Origin: JBOGXB01 sp050694215 | GTDB taxonomy: Bacteria; Actinomycetota; CADDZG01; WHSQ01 | Direction: 5' to 3' | NCBI GenBank assembly: GCA_050694215.1 | Contig: JBOGXB010000083.1 | Location: 1-8,223 of the forward strand | Length of the DNA: 8,223 nucleotides | In this document: positions 5,999 to 8,223 of the stretch, piece by piece | Numbering within the stretch: the first letter of the stretch is position 1 | How the letters are laid out: the number at the start of each line of letters is the position of its first letter | The notes under the pieces: generated by a model | Database searches by the model: none | What the model was told of the DNA's origin: nothing | What the model saw: the letters and a program-made list of their open reading frames with translations, nothing else | Position numbers and translations under genes: made by a program

Positions 5999-6729
5999 AT
6001 GAGCGCCGGGGGGAAGCGCGGCACCGTCGAGAGCTTGAGCTGGCCCACCTCCACGGAGGAGCTCGTCGCGGTCCAGCTCGAGCTCGCGCAACGGAAGGCG
6101 CCCGAGCTCGAGCTATCCCGTCCCGGCCTGCTTGTGGGAGCGTGCTTTGCTTGCTTCTCGCGCGGGCACTCCGGACGGGGCCGGGCGGACGAACCGGCCT
6201 GGGCGGCGGCCGTTCTCACTCGAAACCGCAAGCTGGTCGGATCGGTGGTCATAACCGGGACGACCGGCGCTTCCTATGAACCGGGATTGCTGGCGTGCGA
6301 GAAGGACCCCTTCTCGAGGAGGTAGTGAGGCGGCTCCCCGCACCCGACGTCTTGCTCGTCGACGCAACCGGACGCGATCATCCTCGGCGTGCAGGGCTTG
6401 CGCTCCACCTGGGAGCAGCACTCGATGTTGCTACCGTCGGGATCACGAGCCGTCCACTCGTCGCGTACGGGGAATGGCCTGAGGACGCACGCGGGTCGTC
6501 GAGCCCGCTGCTCCTCGACTCCGAGATCGTCGGCTACTGGCTCCGATCCCGAGCGGGGACGCAGCCGATCGCGGTGCACGCGGGGTGGGGCACCGGCCCG
6601 GACGGCGCCATTCGCGTCGCGATGTGGTCGTTGCGAAGGGCACGGACGCCTCAGCCCCTTCGCTTCGCACGACGCCTTGCGCGACTGGCGAGAGCCGGAC
6701 TCGCGCCGCCCTCACCCGCGAGCTATTAG
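5999..6729 (+). pseudogene. nfi: Endonuclease V (deoxyinosine 3' endonuclease) gene with a one-base frameshift
   Basis: The gene would encode about 242 residues, the usual length for endonuclease V, which nicks DNA one base 3' of deoxyinosine to start repair of deaminated adenine. The N-terminal 99 residues are read from ATG 5999, with GAGGTG at 5984-5989, through ASYEPGLLA ending at 6295. The rest lies in the next frame from 6295: REGPLLEEV with the catalytic Glu, LLVDATGRDHPRRAGLALHLG with the catalytic Asp (about residue 122), TVGITSRPL and AVHAGW with a conserved His. Adding one base between 6295 and 6296 restores one continuous family-like protein. As written, translation stops at 6325 after 108 residues. 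The first catalytic Asp is replaced: GACFACF has Cys49 where GADVGF is found in E. coli. The frameshift may be a sequencing error or real inactivation. Confidence 0.87.
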
Positions 6730-7668
6730 GCGGCCGTCGCGCTCCTCTACCGATGCCCCAAGCGTTTCGCATGCAGACGCGAAGCGCTCCCTTATCCAGT
6801 TGGCATCGTCCGCCTCGGCGAGGCGCGTGTAGCCGTGCTCGAGCTTCAGCGGAACCGCCTCGATAGAAGTGAGCTTGGTGCCCTCGATCGTGACAAAGAA
6901 CATGAGGCCGAGGTCGTTGCGTAAAACCGGATCGACGGCGTAGTCGTCCACGAAGTCGCCGAGGTCGAAGAGCACAGGGGGCCTGACGCCCTGGAACACG
7001 TGGGCGGAATGTCCCGCGACGAGGGTTGCTCCGGCCTCGACCAGCCGATCGGCCGCGGCGCGCACGTAATCCAGCGGCTCGGGATTCATGTTCGGCCCCC
7101 AGTGTGGCGTCACCAGCACGGCATCTGCCTCCACCAGAGAGATGCTTTGCAAGAGCCACTCCGGCACCTCGGGCCCCAGGTCCGCGTACGCGACTCCCGG
7201 CGTATCCCGGCCGGCGGCGAATCCGGCAGGGTGGTCCGTCACGGAGAGCACCGCGAGGCGGAACCCATCGGTTTCCACGATCGCAGCTCGCCGCGCCCGG
7301 TCGGTCCCTCGACCGGCCCCGGCCCATTCGATCCCGGCTGCCTCGAGGTGCCCGAACGTGTCGAGCAACGCGTCGCGACCGAAGTCCAGCGCGTGATTGT
7401 TTGCAAGGGCGACGCAGTCGATGCCCAGGCGCTCGAGGTGGCCGATCGCTTCGGGCGGGGCACGGAAGAAGAACGGCTTGCCGGGCTCGGGCCAGGGCTC
7501 GCCGCGCGACGAGATGCAGCACTCCAGGTTCACAACGGCCAGGTCTGCATCGCGGAACGCGTCGACGACCTCGTCCGAGAAGAGGGGAGCCTCGGGATCA
7601 GCGGCGATCCTCTCGGCGACGCCGCGACCGAGCATGGTGTCTCCGGCGAGCGCGATCCGTATGGCCAT
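6712..7668 (-). CDS. CapA family protein (PGA_cap metallophosphoesterase-like)
   Basis: The 318-residue protein carries the CapA/PgsA domain, a calcineurin-like metallophosphoesterase fold named for a poly-gamma-glutamate capsule protein but widespread in bacteria without such capsules. Metal-site motifs run in order: GDTMLGR (Asp10), NLECCIS (Glu49), ALANNHALDFG (Asn91-His92), TPHWGPNMN (His189) and VAGHSAHVFQG (His220, His223). The length is typical. There is no signal peptide or N-terminal anchor, unlike capsule CapA/PgsA, so the protein is probably cytosolic and the true substrate unknown. The ATG at 7668 follows GGCGGG on the minus strand, too close for a good ribosome site. Its 3' end overlaps the convergent endonuclease V reading frame by 18 bases. 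No capsule gene (capB, capC) is nearby. Confidence 0.92.
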   Translation of the reverse strand: MAIRIALAGDTMLGRGVAERIAADPEAPLFSDEVVDAFRDADLAVVNLECCISSRGEPWPEPGKPFFFRAPPEAIGHLERLGIDCVALANNHALDFGRDALLDTFGHLEAAGIEWAGAGRGTDRARRAAIVETDGFRLAVLSVTDHPAGFAAGRDTPGVAYADLGPEVPEWLLQSISLVEADAVLVTPHWGPNMNPEPLDYVRAAADRLVEAGATLVAGHSAHVFQGVRPPVLFDLGDFVDDYAVDPVLRNDLGLMFFVTIEGTKLTSIEAVPLKLEHGYTRLAEADDANWIRERFASACETLGASVEERDGRLIARG

Positions 7669-7695
7669 CCCGCCGATCGTGCCACGACCGCCGCC

Positions 7696-7707
7696 CCTGT
7701 CGACAGG
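7696..7707. promoter_or_regulatory. 12-base perfect palindrome upstream of the CapA-type gene
   Basis: CCTGTCGACAGG is a perfect inverted repeat, centred 33 bases upstream of the CapA-type start in the 94-base gap behind the membrane-protein gene. Its position and symmetry suit an operator for a dimeric repressor. It does not match an actinobacterial LexA box, and I do not recognise the binding protein. Confidence 0.33.
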
Positions 7708-7762
7708 AGGACACCGCGCTTAGTTCGGGCTACTCACCCTCTATGGACGATCAGCCCGAGGG

Positions 7763-8223
7763 CTAGCCGCTCGGCGGCATCTGCGATGGGGGTTGTTGCG
7801 ATGGCGGAGGAACTGGGGGAGGGGTCTCCGGCGGCACACCGCCCGGGGCTCCTTGCACCGGCCCCTTGGCGGCTCGCATGCGGAAGTAGAGCAGGGTCCA
7901 GGTAAGGGTGATGAACGGGGCGGTCACCGTGCCGCTGACGACATCGGAGATGAACCTGCTCAGCTCGTCCGGCAGGAACAGGAGGATCGCTCCCAAGAGG
8001 AGACCGAACGCGATGATAAGAAGAATCGTCAGGACGATCACGCCGAAGACGTTCATCCCATAGCCGCGCACGAGCTCGCGGCTGCGGCCGAAGGAATCTC
8101 CGATGCTCGAGTTCTCGAGGACTATCACCGGAACGATGAACAGCCAGATCGTTATGAGGATGAACCCGGGGATGACCAGAGCGAGGAACCCGAGAAAGAT
8201 GCCGAGACCGGCGAGGATTGAGG
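7763..8223 (-). CDS. Multi-pass membrane protein with Pro/Gln-rich tail, 5' truncated by window edge
   Basis: The frame is open to the right edge: the GTG at 8128 is preceded in frame by more membrane sequence (GLGIFLGFLALVIPGFILI), so the real start lies outside. Visible are a helix pair at the truncated end, an ENSSIGDSFGRSRELVRG loop, a long helix pair (NVFGVIVLTILLIIAFGLLL) and a final helix (FITLTWTLLYFRMRAAKG). The order VIPG, VP-V-VLE, then S-RS-LVRG resembles the glycerophosphodiester-phosphodiesterase membrane-domain / YciC-like family, a structural label that gives no activity. The C-terminus is a low-complexity cytoplasmic-type tail rich in Pro, Gln and Ser (about the last 30 residues). 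Substrate and role are unknown. It lies upstream of the CapA-type gene on the same strand, with a 94-base gap suggesting separate transcription. Confidence 0.8.
   Translation of the reverse strand, partial: SILAGLGIFLGFLALVIPGFILITIWLFIVPVIVLENSSIGDSFGRSRELVRGYGMNVFGVIVLTILLIIAFGLLLGAILLFLPDELSRFISDVVSGTVTAPFITLTWTLLYFRMRAAKGPVQGAPGGVPPETPPPVPPPSQQPPSQMPPSG

Noticed and set aside
6443..7522. Long 359-codon open frame on the minus strand
   Set aside because: It is an arginine-rich shadow in another frame of the CapA-type gene, whose own frame carries all metal-site motifs.
7754..7776. Inverted repeat CCGAG/CTCGG around the stop of the right-hand membrane-protein gene as a terminator
   Set aside because: The stem is only five pairs and no T-run follows on the minus strand.

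Overview
The window is ordinary, densely coded, high-GC chromosomal DNA, most probably from an actinobacterium (Actinomycetota). The strongest lineage marker is the first block: a histidine-phosphatase gene of the MSMEG_4193 type, a DUF3090 gene and an SCO1664-type kinase-like gene. This trio is characteristically actinobacterial and in mycobacteria and streptomycetes lies close to mshC (mycothiol synthesis). The tRNA without encoded CCA, GTG starts and a likely leaderless gene fit the same assignment. I cannot name a genus.

Layout. Positions 2-1815 (+) hold the trio, whose first gene is cut by the left edge. A tRNA-Leu(UAA) follows at 1854-1938, with a short hairpin overlapping its 3' end. 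On the minus strand at 1988-3640 lie a GAF-domain sensor histidine kinase and, starting directly after its stop codon, a four-helix membrane protein. Divergent from the kinase, two overlapping half-size TauE/SafE permease genes run rightward (3716-4503). They converge on msrA (4525-4998, minus). Divergent from msrA is a short operon (5106-6729, +): a small SixA-like histidine phosphatase, an Mth938-domain protein and an endonuclease V gene broken by a one-base frameshift. The right end (minus) carries a CapA-type metallophosphoesterase-like gene (6712-7668) and the C-terminal part of a multi-pass membrane protein with a Pro/Gln-rich tail (7763 to the edge).

How the genes fit together. There is no single pathway. 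Recurrent themes are phosphoryl transfer or hydrolysis (two histidine phosphatases, a histidine kinase, a kinase-like protein, the CapA protein) and repair (MsrA for oxidised methionine, endonuclease V for deaminated DNA). No mobile element, CRISPR array, prophage gene or toxin-antitoxin pair is visible, and no stretch longer than about 110 bases lacks a gene.

I do not see a convincing new system. The points most worth a second look are the frameshifted endonuclease V, which also has Cys where the first catalytic Asp is expected; the split TauE/SafE pair; the hairpin overlapping the tRNA 3' end; and the trio without mshC.
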